Source: Lysinibacillus telephonicus (lineage in GTDB: Bacteria; Bacillota; Bacilli; Bacillales_A; Planococcaceae). Taken from it: DNA of 64,000 bases. The notes beneath the pieces were generated by a model. The model searched no databases and was not told the DNA's origin. It was given only the letters and a program-made list of their open reading frames with translations. The DNA is taken from positions 1-64,000 of the forward strand of contig NZ_RXNR01000008.1 of the NCBI RefSeq assembly GCF_003966145.1. Direction: 5' to 3'. Shown here one piece after another: positions 18,091 through 26,349 of the stretch. The translations under genes and the position numbers were made by a program. The stretch's first letter is position 1, and each line of letters begins with the position of its first letter.

Positions 18091-18897
18091 TTACCTATAA
18101 TAAGCAAATTTTAAAATGGGATTATCTAAGGCATTATTCAACCTTATTAGTGATAAATTATATAACAATGGTTGAATCTCTCTACTATATATCGAATCTT
18201 CTGAAGCTTTCTTTAATCGCGTTCGATGAATGGTAAAAAAAACACGAGTACTTGTTCTATTTACCATTACTTCTGAAATTAAATCATTTAATAATTCTGT
18301 TACAGTTTCACGAATGCTTCCCATCATACTGGCCAATTCTTGATGTGTAACCATCACACCTATTTGAATCCACTCACTTTCGTCCCCATTCTCTTTTAAA
18401 GGTTCTCCGAATTTATCTGATAATCTATTTAGTAAAAAAAGCAGTTTGCTTCGTACACTACCATAAGCTATTTGCTCCATCATCTTTTCCATCTCTTTTA
18501 ATCGAGAGGAGAGGATTGTTATTAACTTTAGTGCGATATCTGGCTTCTCCATTATTATTTGTTCAAACTGGTTCTTTTCTATTGAACAAATAACTGAATC
18601 CTCTATCGCTATAGCGTACATATGGTGGAACCCAGGGGAAAACAGGCTAATTTCCCCAAATATATTTCCCGAGTTCAATACATCAATAGTAAGTTCCTTT
18701 CCACTATTAGAAATAGTATACATGCGTACCTTTCCCTTCTTTATTAAATACAGTCGTTCTTGACTGCGACTGGGAGAGGTTATTAAAGTACCTTTTTTAG
18801 TTACTGTAATCGGTGTAATGGATTCCATTTGTTGTAGTTCTTTTATATCCAAATCATGAAATAAATTGATTCTTGATAAGTATTTAACTTTATCCAC
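18091..18897 (-). CDS. Crp/Fnr-family transcriptional regulator
   Basis: The N-terminal cyclic-nucleotide-binding-like beta-barrel (about residues 10-125; KGKVRMYTISNSGKELTIDVLNSGNIFGEISLF) is followed by a long dimer helix and a winged HTH (THQELASMMGSIRETVTELLNDLIS, about residues 178-205). No N-terminal FeS cysteine cluster as in Fnr is present, so oxygen sensing is unlikely; the ligand is unknown. A poorly conserved tail of about 40 residues follows the wing. Total length is 268, longer than the usual 220-240, so a late frameshift or natural extension is possible. The start is GTG 18897 behind AAGGAGG. It is divergent from the DoxX gene. Confidence 0.85.
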   Translation of the reverse strand: MDKVKYLSRINLFHDLDIKELQQMESITPITVTKKGTLITSPSRSQERLYLIKKGKVRMYTISNSGKELTIDVLNSGNIFGEISLFSPGFHHMYAIAIEDSVICSIEKNQFEQIIMEKPDIALKLITILSSRLKEMEKMMEQIAYGSVRSKLLFLLNRLSDKFGEPLKENGDESEWIQIGVMVTHQELASMMGSIRETVTELLNDLISEVMVNRTSTRVFFTIHRTRLKKASEDSIYSREIQPLLYNLSLIRLNNALDNPILKFAYYR

Positions 18898-19008
18898 AAA
18901 ATGCCTCCTTATTAAATAGATTGGTAGGCTAGACTACAGATTATTATTCCATTATTAATTATAGTGCTTTTAACCAATAAATGTTTTTTGTATAGGGGGT
19001 GTTATTAA

Positions 19009-19356
19009 TTGGAGATACTTTTAATTATTGCTCAGATTATTTTAGTATGTATATTTACAATATCTGCTGCCATCAAATTTTTGCGTAAACCAATGATGGT
19101 GCAGCATTGGAATGAGTATAAGTACCCTATGTGGTTCATGTTTATCATTGCTGCACTAGAATTGATAGGTGTACTAGGTATATTAATAGCATTTTTGTTT
19201 CAGAAAATGTTGATTTTTGCAGCAATTTTATTTGCTATATTGATGATTGGTGCAATACATGCTCACCTTTTCCGTGCAAAACATAGCCCGTTGATGACCA
19301 TTAATGCTATGTTTATGTTTCTTTTATCTATTGCTGTAATTATTTTGAGCAGTTAA
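19009..19356 (+). CDS. DoxX-family small membrane protein
   Basis: 115 residues with four predicted membrane helices. The first helix leads into ISAAIKFLRKPMMVQHW, then AALELIGVLGILIAF and AILMIGAIHAHLFRAKHSP, the arrangement of DoxX/DoxX-like proteins. Function in the family is poorly defined; some members take part in thiosulfate or oxidative-stress complexes. Translation begins at TTG 19009 after AGGGGGTG. It lies opposite the Crp/Fnr gene, which might regulate it; this is inference from position only. Confidence 0.8.
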   Translation: MEILLIIAQIILVCIFTISAAIKFLRKPMMVQHWNEYKYPMWFMFIIAALELIGVLGILIAFLFQKMLIFAAILFAILMIGAIHAHLFRAKHSPLMTINAMFMFLLSIAVIILSS

Positions 19357-19897
19357 TGAGTAAAAAAAGAACCTTTTAAAATGAAAGCTTTGTTGAATTA
19401 TGTTAAGAATGGCAAACTTAGTTTTACGTTAACAAAGCATTTTTCATAAGACTAACCAACTTCATATTTGTCGCAGCAGCCACCCGTATATGATGAGAAT
19501 TGAGTTAGTATTACAATAAAAAGGACGAATTCCTAATATGGAACTCGTCCTTTTTATTTACAAAACCATGGAACTTGTTAAGAAGTATTATCGTTATATT
19601 AAAAATGTAAATGTCTTTTAAAAATTAAGAGGTCATTTTTATATTCAAAGCGATTCTACAAGTCTAAGTATTAGTAAGGTATAGGAAGTAAGATATAGGA
19701 GAAAATAGCAAACTAGGTTATTATATTCTCTTGACAGAGACCGGGACTAAGATGTAGTCTGTATAAGCTTGAAAAATTATCGGTAAAAAATAATTTTACC
19801 AAGTTAATGTAAAGATTAATAATTATTTTTTTAAATAATTGTTAAGTTTATAATAGTCATATTTTAGTCTGTTTGACTATTAGGAAGGTGAAATAAA
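19357..19897. other. Spacer before ltaS; terminators, no gene seen
   Basis: Directly after the DoxX gene GCTTTGTT and AACAAAGC flank a 38-base loop (about 19385-19440) followed by a T-rich run. A clear terminator is listed at 19518. A TATAAT (19849-19854) lies 40 bases before the ltaS start, without a convincing -35. A TTGACA at 19731 has no well-spaced -10. Confidence 0.4.
19518..19556 (+). terminator. Intrinsic terminator upstream of ltaS
   Basis: AAAAAGGACGA (19518-19528) pairs with TCGTCCTTTTT (19545-19555); A and T tracts on the two sides make it work in either direction. Confidence 0.75.
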
Positions 19898-21862
19898 ATG
19901 GAAAGTTTAATTAATAAAAAAGCTGGTTTTTTAAATAAGTTTTTTGGTCTATATTTATTAGCTATTCTTATGCTATGGATTAAAACGTATATTACGCAAG
20001 TAACTCAGTTTGATTTAGGAGTACAAGGGGCACTTCAACAATTCCTTTTATTATTAAATCCATTAGGCTCAGCTATGTTATTTCTTGGGGTTGCCTTTAT
20101 TTTTAAAGGACGAGGAAAATATATATTACTAGTTGTAATTTATACTCTTATGTCCATACTTTTATATGCAAATGCGGTTTACTATCGATTCTTTAGTGAC
20201 TTTATTACATTACCAACAATTTCTCAAACTCAAAACTTTGGGGACTTGGGCGGTAGTATTATTTCTTTACTAAAACCTTATGATATTTTATTCTTTGTAG
20301 ATGTATTTTTGTTAATTTACTTATGTTTATCTAAAAAAATAAAAAAAGATTATCGTAGAGTTGGATATAAAAAAGCAATTGCTGTAATTGCTTTTGTAAT
20401 AGGAATTTCAGCTGTTAATTTAGGGCTTGCTAATGCCGATCGACCACAATTATTAACTCGTGGTTTTGATAGAAACTATATCGTTAAGTATTTAGGTATG
20501 TATAACTATACGATTTATGACGCTGCAGAAACTTTAAAAGCATCTTCACAAAGAGCTTTAGCTGATAGTGATGATATGACTGAAGTAATTAACTATACAA
20601 AATCCAACTATGCAGAACCTAATCCTGAATATTTTGGTGCAGCAAAAGGAATGAATGTAATCTATATACATTTAGAGTCCATTCAAGACTTTTTAATGAA
20701 CTATCAATTAAACGGTGAAGAAGTAACACCATTTTTAAATTCATTAATTAAAGATCCGAACACACTTTACTTTGATAATTTCTACCACCAAACGGCTCAA
20801 GGTAAAACTTCGGATGCTGAATTTATGTTAGAAAACTCTTTATTTGGTTTACCACAAGGATCTGCCTTTATTACAAAAGGTCAAAATACGTACCAAGCAG
20901 CTCCTGCTATTTTAAAAGAGAGTGGTTATACATCAGCGGTGTTCCATGGTAATAACGGAACTTTCTGGAACCGTAATGAGATTTATAAATCCTTCGGTTA
21001 TGACCATTTCTTTGATGCAAATTACTATGACACAAGTTCTAAAGAAGAGATGGCTGAATATGGTTTGTTAGATAAGCCTTTCTTTGAGCAATCAATGGAT
21101 CTTTTAAAATCTTTACCTAAACCTTTCTATACGAAATTTATAACGGTAGGGAACCACTATCCATACAAAATTGATCAAGAGTTAACAACGATTGGGAAAG
21201 CGACTACTGGTGATCCAAGTGTAGATAATTACTTCCAAACGGCTCGTTATGCCGATGAAGCTATTGAACAGTTCTTTGCACAATTAAAAGAATCAGGTTT
21301 ATATGATAACAGTATGATTGTTCTTTATGGTGATCATTATGGTATTTCAGAAAATCATAATAGAGCAATGGAACAAATTATTGGAAAAGAAGTAACACCT
21401 TATGAAAGTGCTAATTTACAACAAGTACCTTTGATTATTCATGTTCCAGGAATGGAAGGTGGAGTGAATCATACTTACGGAGGTCAAATGGATCTTCTTC
21501 CAACTTTATTACACTTACTTGGAATTGATTCACAAAATTACGTTCAATTTGGTACAGATTTATTATCAGAAGAACACAATGAATTAGTACCGTTCAGAAA
21601 TGGTGACTTCGTCAGCCCAACGATTTACTCAATTGATGATAATCTTTATGATGCGAAAACTGGTTTACCATTAACTGAAGATGATAGTTTATTGGAAAAA
21701 GCAAATGAGTTTGAAAAAGAAGTAGAATACAAACTACAGTTATCTGATAAAGTCGTAAATGGAGATTTATTGAGATTCTATACGCCAATAGGATTTACAC
21801 CCGTCGATCCATCTCAGTACAATTATAATAAAGATGCTATAGAAAAAACTGATAACAAATAA
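19898..21862 (+). CDS. ltaS: Lipoteichoic acid synthase
   Basis: About 190 N-terminal residues hold five membrane helices. An extracellular sulfatase-type domain follows, beginning MNVIYIHLESIQDF. The catalytic threonine lies in QGKTSDAE (about T304), with YGDHYGISENHNRAM and TVGNHYPY supplying metal and phosphate ligands. Length 654 is typical. It polymerises glycerol-1-phosphate from phosphatidylglycerol onto a glycolipid anchor outside the membrane. Bacilli usually carry several paralogues (LtaS, YfnI, YqgS, YvgJ); which one this is cannot be fixed here. GGAAGGTG precedes the ATG. Confidence 0.93.
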   Translation: MESLINKKAGFLNKFFGLYLLAILMLWIKTYITQVTQFDLGVQGALQQFLLLLNPLGSAMLFLGVAFIFKGRGKYILLVVIYTLMSILLYANAVYYRFFSDFITLPTISQTQNFGDLGGSIISLLKPYDILFFVDVFLLIYLCLSKKIKKDYRRVGYKKAIAVIAFVIGISAVNLGLANADRPQLLTRGFDRNYIVKYLGMYNYTIYDAAETLKASSQRALADSDDMTEVINYTKSNYAEPNPEYFGAAKGMNVIYIHLESIQDFLMNYQLNGEEVTPFLNSLIKDPNTLYFDNFYHQTAQGKTSDAEFMLENSLFGLPQGSAFITKGQNTYQAAPAILKESGYTSAVFHGNNGTFWNRNEIYKSFGYDHFFDANYYDTSSKEEMAEYGLLDKPFFEQSMDLLKSLPKPFYTKFITVGNHYPYKIDQELTTIGKATTGDPSVDNYFQTARYADEAIEQFFAQLKESGLYDNSMIVLYGDHYGISENHNRAMEQIIGKEVTPYESANLQQVPLIIHVPGMEGGVNHTYGGQMDLLPTLLHLLGIDSQNYVQFGTDLLSEEHNELVPFRNGDFVSPTIYSIDDNLYDAKTGLPLTEDDSLLEKANEFEKEVEYKLQLSDKVVNGDLLRFYTPIGFTPVDPSQYNYNKDAIEKTDNK

Positions 21863-21880
21863 ACATAGAGACATTTAAAT

Positions 21881-21927
21881 AAAAGGGGTAAGATGTACAA
21901 AGTTCCATTTGGCATCTTACCCCTTTT
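21881..21927 (+). terminator. Intrinsic terminator after ltaS
   Basis: AAAAGGGGTAAGATG (21881-21895) pairs perfectly with CATCTTACCCCTTTT (21913-21927), then T. Confidence 0.9.
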
Positions 21928-22095
21928 TAATTGTCTCTTTTTATTTAAGTGTAGTGATAGTTAACTAGAGCGAAGATTTTTTGCCAGTTTATTAAATTTA
22001 TTTCAATTCATACTTTACCAATAAGTTTTTATGTATTATAGTTATTGTTGGTTCATAAATTAAAATAAATTAAACATCTTAAGGAGGAGACCGTA

Positions 22096-23490
22096 TTGAA
22101 TACAATTTTAGTAATCGTTAATATTGCTATACTTATTGCAATTATTATAGGTTTATATATAATGCAAAAGAAACATGTTAAATTCTCAAAACGAGTATTT
22201 GCAGGGCTTGGTTTAGGTATTTTATTTGGTTTTATTATTAATCTGTTATATGGAACGACATCCGATGTAACTACAACTACAATTGAATGGTTTAATATTG
22301 TAGGATCAGGTTATGTAAAATTATTGCAAATGGTTGTTATGCCATTAGTGTTTATCTCCATTGTTGGGGCATTTACAAAAGTAAGTATTTCAAAAAATCT
22401 TGGCAAAATTAGTGCTTATGGCATCGGTATTTTATTACTTACAACAGGGATTGCAGCAGCAGTTGGCATCGGCTCTGCTCTCGGATTTGGTTTAGAAGGA
22501 ATTGAATTGCAAGCAGGGGATGCTGAAAATGCTAAAAATGCGGAACTGACAGAGCGAATTGCAACTGTCGAAGATATGACGATTCCAGAACAAATTCTTT
22601 CCTTTATTCCAACAAATCCATTTTCAGATTTGGCGGGTTCTCGTTCAACATCTACTATAGCTGTTGTTATTTTTGCATCATTTATTGGTATTGCTTATTT
22701 AGGTATCAAACGCAAACAGCCAGAACAAGCTGAGCTATTTGCTAAAATTGTTGATGCTTTTTATGCCATCATTATGCGTGTTGTAACGTTAATCCTACGT
22801 ATAACACCATATGGAGTGTTGGCGTTAATGACAAAGGTAGCTGCTACAAGTGATTTTGAAGCGATATTGAATTTAGGTAAATTTGTTGTAGCTTCTTATG
22901 TAGCTCTTATTGTTATGTTCTTAATACACTTAGTATTTATTAGTCTAGCAAAATTAAATCCTAAAACTTATGTTAAAAAAGGTATGCCAGCATTAACGTT
23001 TGCATTTACATCCCGTTCAAGTGCAGGTACTTTACCACTTAATATTAAGACTCAAACAGATGGATTTGGTGTATCTGAAGGGGTAGCAAACTTTGTTGGC
23101 CCATTCAGTTTGACAATCGGACAAAATGGATGTGCAGGAATTTACCCGGCAATGTTAGCGGTGATGGTAGCACCGACTGTTGGAATCAATCCATTAGATC
23201 CAAGTTTTATTTTGACTTTAATCGTAGTAGTTATCATTAGTTCGTTTGGAGTTGCAGGTGTAGGTGGTGGGGCAACATTCGCTTCACTAATTGTACTTTC
23301 AGTATTGAATCTACCAGTTGCAATCGTCGGCTTATTAATTTCTGTGGAACCGCTTATTGATATGGGACGTACAGCTTTAAATGTAAGTGGAAGTATGACA
23401 TCTGGTATTTTAACAAGTAAAATAACTGGCGAATTTAATGAAAAAGTATACAATGAAAAAACTGGTTTAGATGAAGTAGTTGAATCATAA
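22096..23490 (+). CDS. tcyP: Sodium-coupled L-cystine transporter (DAACS family)
   Basis: 464 residues, matching TcyP (463 in B. subtilis). Eight membrane helices and two re-entrant loops follow the glutamate-transporter fold: FTSRSSAGTLPLNIKT is the first hairpin-type loop, and GGGATFASLIVLSVLNLPVAIVGLL with EPLIDMGRTALNVSGSM the second half carrying the substrate-binding Asp/Arg/Asn. The segment VKLLQMVVMPLVFISIVGAF is characteristic. It imports cystine as a sulfur source. Start TTG 22096, after AAGGAGGAG. Monocistronic. No S-box leader was recognised. Confidence 0.92.
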   Translation: MNTILVIVNIAILIAIIIGLYIMQKKHVKFSKRVFAGLGLGILFGFIINLLYGTTSDVTTTTIEWFNIVGSGYVKLLQMVVMPLVFISIVGAFTKVSISKNLGKISAYGIGILLLTTGIAAAVGIGSALGFGLEGIELQAGDAENAKNAELTERIATVEDMTIPEQILSFIPTNPFSDLAGSRSTSTIAVVIFASFIGIAYLGIKRKQPEQAELFAKIVDAFYAIIMRVVTLILRITPYGVLALMTKVAATSDFEAILNLGKFVVASYVALIVMFLIHLVFISLAKLNPKTYVKKGMPALTFAFTSRSSAGTLPLNIKTQTDGFGVSEGVANFVGPFSLTIGQNGCAGIYPAMLAVMVAPTVGINPLDPSFILTLIVVVIISSFGVAGVGGGATFASLIVLSVLNLPVAIVGLLISVEPLIDMGRTALNVSGSMTSGILTSKITGEFNEKVYNEKTGLDEVVES

Positions 23491-23653
23491 ATATCAACTT
23501 TTATTAAGTTAGTTTTAGATATAGAGCACCGCACATATAGTAAATCATTTTTACTAGGATGTGTGGTTTTTTATATTGTTTAAAATTTTTGCATCGCTAT
23601 AAAGTTAGTATAAAAAAGCCAAAGTAAACCAGACTACTTATAAATAAAATGAA

Positions 23654-23902
23654 TTGGGGGAGAAATATGTCAAATCAAAACAACCAAACCCAGATAATAG
23701 ATTTAATAATGTTGAACGGTTGCATGATATGATTGAAAATACACAAAAAAAGCTACAAGAAGCCGAGGTTAGTATGGAATTTGCAAATCCAGAAGAGCGT
23801 GAAGTGATTAAACATAAAAACGAACGTCGCAAGCAATCTATAAAAGCTATGAAGGAAGAAATGAAAGAAGAAATGGATGCCCGTATAAAAGGTGAGATAT
23901 GA
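23654..23902 (+). CDS. tlp: Small acid-soluble spore protein Tlp (start region possibly frameshifted)
   Basis: QPNPDNRFNNVERLHDMIEN, EAEVSMEFANPEERE and IKHKNERRKQSIKAMKEEM match the thioredoxin-like spore protein family, which is made in the forespore and degraded on germination. The frame as it stands opens only from a TTG (23654) without a ribosome site. A proper site (GGGGGAG) leads to ATG 23667, but that reads MSNQNNQTQII and is one base out of frame with the body. One extra A in the AAAA run at 23677-23680 would restore MSNQKQPNPD. So this is either a start-region frameshift or a base-calling error. Confidence 0.85.
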   Translation: MGEKYVKSKQPNPDNRFNNVERLHDMIENTQKKLQEAEVSMEFANPEEREVIKHKNERRKQSIKAMKEEMKEEMDARIKGEI

Positions 23903-23908
23903 AATAAA

Positions 23909-23945
23909 GACTGAGTCACAAGAAATATGTGCCTCAGTCCTTTTT
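23909..23945 (+). terminator. Intrinsic terminator after tlp
   Basis: GACTGAG (23909-23915) pairs with CTCAGTC (23933-23939), with inner CACA/TGTG, then a T tract. Confidence 0.8.
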
Positions 23946-24407
23946 ATTTACTGATAAAATGACCTATAAAGTTACATTTAATATAATTTTTTGTTGTCTA
24001 TTTCATATTTTATGGATAATTAAAAATATTCCTTAAATAATGAATGTTTAAATAGCGAACTTTACTAATATAAAAAATTAATCCAGTTGTAAAATTATAA
24101 AACCCTTTATCATCAACGGTTATCAGTGTATAAATCTATGACGAAAGTAATTGGAAAAATGATAGGCTTTACTTATTTTAATATATATTGATATAATTTT
24201 AATGTTGCAAAAATATTTATATATTTTCGGATAAGTATAATAATTCGAATTTATAGTTAGTTGCTTGATACTATTAAGTAATATGTGTTGCTCATATTTA
24301 GTTAAATTAAGAGGAACATTCCAATGAAATGTAAGCGTTCGCTTTAATTTAATTATTTTGTAGTACCTAATTTTTTAAAAAGTCGATCATTAAAAAGGGG
24401 GAAATTT
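23946..24407. other. AT-rich spacer before alsT
   Basis: No ORF or RNA gene recognised. A cre-like site is listed at 24330. Confidence 0.4.
24330..24343 (+). promoter_or_regulatory. Possible catabolite-responsive element (cre)
   Basis: TGTAAGCGTTCGCT fits 12 of 14 positions of the CcpA consensus TGWAANCGNTNWCA, 65 bases before the alsT ribosome site. The last bases deviate, so the call is tentative. Confidence 0.35.
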
Positions 24408-25823
24408 ATGAACGGGTTTGACGTTCTATTACAAAATTTAAATACTTTTCTTTACTCAAAGCTTTTAATTATTCTATTAGTAGGAGCAGGACTATTTTTT
24501 ACTTTAAAAACAAAGTTTATTCAATTCAGATTAATTCCTGATATGTTTAAGCTTCTGACAGAGAAATCTGCAACAGATAAATCAGGAAAAAAAGGAGTAT
24601 CATCCTTCCAAGCCTTTACGATTTCTGCAGCATCCCGTATTGGGACAGGTAATATTGCAGGAGTAGCGACAGCAATTGCCCTTGGGGGACCTGGTGCAGT
24701 ATTTTGGATGTGGATGATTGCATTAATTGGTGGAGCATCTGCTTTAATTGAAAGTACTTTAGCTCAAGTATATAAAGTGAAAGACGGTAGTTTGTACCGT
24801 GGAGGCCCTGCCTATTATATGGAAAAGGGTTTAAATAAGCGATGGATGGGTATTCTTTTCGCAGTTGTTATAACATTAACTTATGGATTTGTTTTTAATG
24901 CCGTACAGGCAAATACAATTACAATCGCTTTTGAAGAAAGTTTTGGTACAAGCCGAATTGTTGTAGGTGTTATTTTATCTCTTTTAACAGCAATTATTGT
25001 TTTTGGTGGGCTAAAGCGTGTTGTAAGTGTTACTCAAGTTATTGTACCAGTTATGGCAATTGCGTATATTGCTATTGCATTACTTGTCGTGATTTTAAAT
25101 ATTACAGAATTACCAAATGTGTTTATCCTTATCTTTAAATCTGCTTTTGGATTGGAAGAGGCTTTTGCCGGAGTAGTAGGGGCAGCTATTTTGAATGGAG
25201 TTAAACGTGGCTTATTCTCAAATGAAGCTGGTATTGGTTCGGCGCCTAATGCAGCGGCAACTGCTGCCGTTTCTCACCCAGTAAAACAAGGATTAATTCA
25301 AACATTAGGTGTGTTTATTGATACACTGCTAGTTTGTACTTCAACGGCTGCAATCGTATTATTAAGTGATGCGTATCTTCAATCAGATGCTGCATCTGTA
25401 AATCTGACACAAGCTTCATTAGTAAGTAATTTAGGAGATTGGGCAGGAATATTTTTAGCGATAGCTGTCTTTCTATTTGCCTATAGTACAGTAATTGGCA
25501 ACTACTACTATGGTGAAACAAATATTGGTTTTATTAAAGAATCAAAAACTTTCTTACAAGTATTCCGTGTTTTAGTAGTAGGCTTTGTCATGTTTGGTTC
25601 AATTGCAAAAGTACAAGTTGTTTGGGATTTAGCTGACCTTTTTATGGCTATTATGGCTGTCATTAACTTAGTAGCAATTCTACTACTTTGGAAAGTTGCT
25701 AAACCTGTAATTAATGATTATTTAGAACAGCGTAAAAAAGGCAAGGATCCTGTATTCTACAAGAAGAACGTACCGAACATCGGTGAAGTAGAATGTTGGG
25801 GAGACGATGAAGAAAACCGCTAA
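24408..25823 (+). CDS. alsT: Alanine/glycine/glutamine:cation symporter (AGCS family)
   Basis: 471 residues with about ten membrane helices. AGCS signatures: FQAFTISAASRIGTGNIAGVATAIALGGPGAVFWMW near residue 70, RGGPAYYMEKGL, and GVKRGLFSNEAGIGSAPNAAATA, which lines the substrate and sodium sites. Closest in length and motifs to B. subtilis AlsT, linked to glutamine uptake; substrate assignment is by family. Ribosome site AAAAAGGGGG. Monocistronic, ending in a strong terminator. A cre-like motif upstream might link it to carbon status. Confidence 0.9.
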   Translation: MNGFDVLLQNLNTFLYSKLLIILLVGAGLFFTLKTKFIQFRLIPDMFKLLTEKSATDKSGKKGVSSFQAFTISAASRIGTGNIAGVATAIALGGPGAVFWMWMIALIGGASALIESTLAQVYKVKDGSLYRGGPAYYMEKGLNKRWMGILFAVVITLTYGFVFNAVQANTITIAFEESFGTSRIVVGVILSLLTAIIVFGGLKRVVSVTQVIVPVMAIAYIAIALLVVILNITELPNVFILIFKSAFGLEEAFAGVVGAAILNGVKRGLFSNEAGIGSAPNAAATAAVSHPVKQGLIQTLGVFIDTLLVCTSTAAIVLLSDAYLQSDAASVNLTQASLVSNLGDWAGIFLAIAVFLFAYSTVIGNYYYGETNIGFIKESKTFLQVFRVLVVGFVMFGSIAKVQVVWDLADLFMAIMAVINLVAILLLWKVAKPVINDYLEQRKKGKDPVFYKKNVPNIGEVECWGDDEENR

Positions 25824-25885
25824 TAGAAAATTACACTTGTAGTAGATAAATTCTCATTGTGGTATACAAAAAAATATAAAAATGT

Positions 25886-25926
25886 AAGCTCGAAAATTCA
25901 AAGTTGAATTTTCGAGCTTTATTTTT
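25886..25926. terminator. Intrinsic terminator after alsT
   Basis: AAGCTCGAAAATTCA (25886-25900) pairs with TGAATTTTCGAGCTT (25905-25919), then TATTTTTT. Confidence 0.9.
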
Positions 25927-26349
25927 TACAATTTCTTCAACTCCAACGTTTATCTTAAATTCATTACTCTGCTCTCTCAACAATCACTTAATTAACATAA
26001 ATTTGAATAACAATTAATAGCATAGAAACAGCGACTATTGGAATAAAGGGGATAATTATCCATACTTTTCCCTATGACAAAATATTTATTTATTACTTAC
26101 ACTTATAAGCTATTTAATGGTTATATGGTAAAATGATATCATTGAAATCCTATAATAAGTAATTCATATCAATGGAAGTGCACTGCTGAATGATTACTCG
26201 ATAATTATTTGCAGAACATAAATTAACTTATATTGGTATTTTTATAGCACTTTCGTATTAGTTGTATAGGTTTTGTAGAGGTTGCTCTGTTATTTTGGAA
26301 AATAACGTCTTTAATTTACCGCTTTGTTATGAAGAAAAAGGAGATTGCA
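25927..26349. other. Upstream region of the pel operon
   Basis: About 420 AT-rich bases without a convincing ORF. No GEMM-I or c-di-GMP-II aptamer motif was seen, so control of the operon is more likely at the promoter and through PelD. The ribosome site AAAAGGAG at 26336-26343 serves ATG 26350. Confidence 0.4.

Noticed and set aside
18033-18236. 67-residue plus-strand frame opposite the Crp/Fnr gene end
   Set aside because: AT-rich, overlaps the minus-strand gene and lacks a good ribosome site.
23142-23534. 130-residue minus-strand frame across the tcyP end
   Set aside because: Antisense shadow of a well-supported transporter gene.
23638-23919. 93-residue minus-strand frame opposite tlp
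   Set aside because: The plus strand encodes a recognisable Tlp protein; the antisense frame has low complexity.
25927-26349. c-di-GMP riboswitch before the pel operon
   Set aside because: Looked for GACGCAAAGC- or CTAA-type motifs and found none.
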